Shown here one piece after another: positions 7,327-7,659 of a stretch of 7,659 bases of DNA. The position numbers were made by a program, and so were the translations under genes. The notes beneath the pieces were generated by a model. That model did not search any database and was not told where the DNA came from. It saw nothing but the letters and a program-made list of their open reading frames with translations. Where the stretch lies: positions 1 through 7,659 of the forward strand of contig CAJWZG010000135.1 of NCBI GenBank assembly GCA_913049565.1, written 5' to 3'. Source of the DNA: an uncultured Gammaproteobacteria bacterium. GTDB lineage: Bacteria > Pseudomonadota > Gammaproteobacteria > Pseudomonadales > Azotimanducaceae_A. The stretch's first letter is position 1. Every line of letters starts with the position of its first letter.

Positions 7327-7401
7327 TTAACGCCTGCGCATACCCGGCGGCACACCGGCTGGACCGCCGGGCACTTGCATTCCCGTCATTTTGGCCAGTG
7401 G
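7327..7401 (-). pseudogene. ffh: Probable 3' end of ffh (signal recognition particle GTPase), body missing
   Basis: Reading towards rpsP, this frame gives PLAKMTGMQVPGG, then PAGVPPGMRRR and TAA (7329-7327). A Met/Gly/Pro-rich tail with LAKM and a PPGM-R ending is typical of the extreme C-terminus of Ffh, which ends MPPGFPGR in E. coli, and ffh is the normal upstream neighbour of rpsP. Only about 24 codons remain: a TGA at 7407-7405 closes the frame, and none of the lysine-rich M-domain is found in any frame before it. The sequence on the other side is the repeat cluster. It may be a remnant left by an insertion, deletion or duplication, or an assembly join; a complete ffh must exist elsewhere if the cell is viable. 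The assignment rests on a short match plus position. Confidence 0.55.
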
Positions 7402-7496
7402 TAATCAGAAAATGCTCCAACAGCAAAATTCCGATTGGATTTATTGAAGTCTGTACAAATCTCGGTGTGGTAGTATTTTTTTTGGGTCATGGTGCG
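7402..7496. other. Unassigned sequence between ffh tail and repeat cluster
   Basis: About 95 bases, more AT-rich than the surroundings, with an 8-T run on the plus strand at 7476-7483. It resembles neither ffh nor the repeats. On the minus strand a frame from ATG 7490 to TGA 7386 encodes 34 residues (starting MTQKKYYHTEIC), without a ribosome binding site; I do not recognise it and do not call it a gene. Confidence 0.4.
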
Positions 7497-7520
7497 GAAT
7501 GCCGCAAGGTTCCAAGGTCT

Positions 7521-7551
7521 CCAAGGTAGCATGAAAACCTTGCTACTTTGG
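7521..7551. repeat. Hairpin of repeat module A
   Basis: CCAAGGTAGC (7521-7530) pairs with GCTACTTTGG (7542-7551), with one G-T wobble in the plus-strand transcript; one more A-T pair closes the loop. Eleven pairs around a 9-base loop. Confidence 0.75.
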
Positions 7552-7601
7552 CCCAAGGTAGCCAGGTACCAAGGTGCCAAGGTAGCAGAATGCCGCATGG
7601 C

Positions 7602-7646
7602 CAAGGTGGCCAAGGTAGCTTGCTTTACGCTACCTTGGCAACCTTG
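7602..7646. repeat. Long hairpin of repeat module B
   Basis: 7602-7619 and 7629-7646 are inverted copies matching at 17 of 18 positions (mismatch at 7608/7640) around a 9-base loop. The inner ten pairs are CCAAGGTAGC/GCTACCTTGG. It is too stable to be chance and has no T-run after it on either strand, so it is not an ordinary intrinsic terminator. Confidence 0.85.
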
Positions 7647-7659
7647 CAAGACGGCCAAC

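Larger units (their letters stand above)
7497..7646. repeat. Cluster of short palindromic repeats built on CCAAGGTAGC
   Basis: The exact decamer CCAAGGTAGC occurs at 7521-7530, 7553-7562, 7577-7586 and 7610-7619, and inverted at 7629-7638. Shorter CAAGGT copies lie at 7505-7510, 7512-7518, 7569-7575 and 7601-7607, and inverted at 7537-7542 and 7641-7646. Two composite modules stand 91 bases apart (7497-7551 and 7588-7638). Each has GAATGCCGCA, then one CCAAGGT, then CCAAGGTAGC, a 9-11 base loop and an inverted arm GCTACYTTGG. The architecture is like REP/BIME-type intergenic elements, but I do not recognise the family. No transposase is visible in the window. Confidence 0.85.

Noticed and set aside
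7208..7426. 72-residue minus-strand frame across the ffh tail and rpsP promoter
   Set aside because: It runs out of frame over the ffh-like tail and has no recognisable features.
7497..7646. CRISPR array
   Set aside because: Repeats are about 10 bases, irregularly spaced and in both orientations, with no spacers of constant length and no cas genes.

Overview
The window is a housekeeping block with every recognisable gene on the minus strand, so it reads from the right end (7659) to the left end (1). Gene content, order and protein sequences point to a gammaproteobacterium. The order rpsP-rimM-trmD-rplS followed by xerD-dsbC-hom-recJ resembles Pseudomonas and related marine Gammaproteobacteria, and the proteins align well from memory with those of E. 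coli and Pseudomonas. I cannot name a genus from the sequence.

Layout in the direction of transcription. 7659-7399 is non-coding sequence full of short palindromic repeats built on CCAAGGTAGC. At 7401-7327 it meets what looks like the last codons of ffh (SRP GTPase), without the rest of the gene. 7326-7013 is a gene-free leader and promoter region for rpsP. rpsP (S16, 7012-6749) is followed by a strong intrinsic terminator at 6687-6659. Then come rimM (6607-6062), trmD (6040-5261) and rplS (L19, 5283-4933), with rplS starting inside trmD. A 150-base gap carries the likely promoter of the second operon: xerD (4782-3880), dsbC (3832-3041), hom (3007-1700) and recJ (1659 to the window edge, lacking about its last dozen codons).

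The first operon serves the ribosome and its tRNAs: S16 and L19 are ribosomal proteins, RimM matures the 30S subunit around S16/S19, and TrmD makes m1G37 in tRNA. The second is a mixed operon: XerD resolves chromosome dimers, DsbC isomerises periplasmic disulfides, Hom makes homoserine for threonine and methionine, and RecJ is the 5'-3' single-strand exonuclease of recombination and mismatch repair.

Most of the window is ordinary. The place worth attention is the right end, where two copies of a composite hairpin module sit directly against a beheaded ffh tail. This may be a repeat element that inserted into or replaced part of the locus, or an assembly join. Lesser points are the terminator after rpsP with a possible new promoter for rimM, the 23-base trmD/rplS overlap, the absence of thrC next to hom, and a Glu where TrmD usually has its catalytic Asp169.
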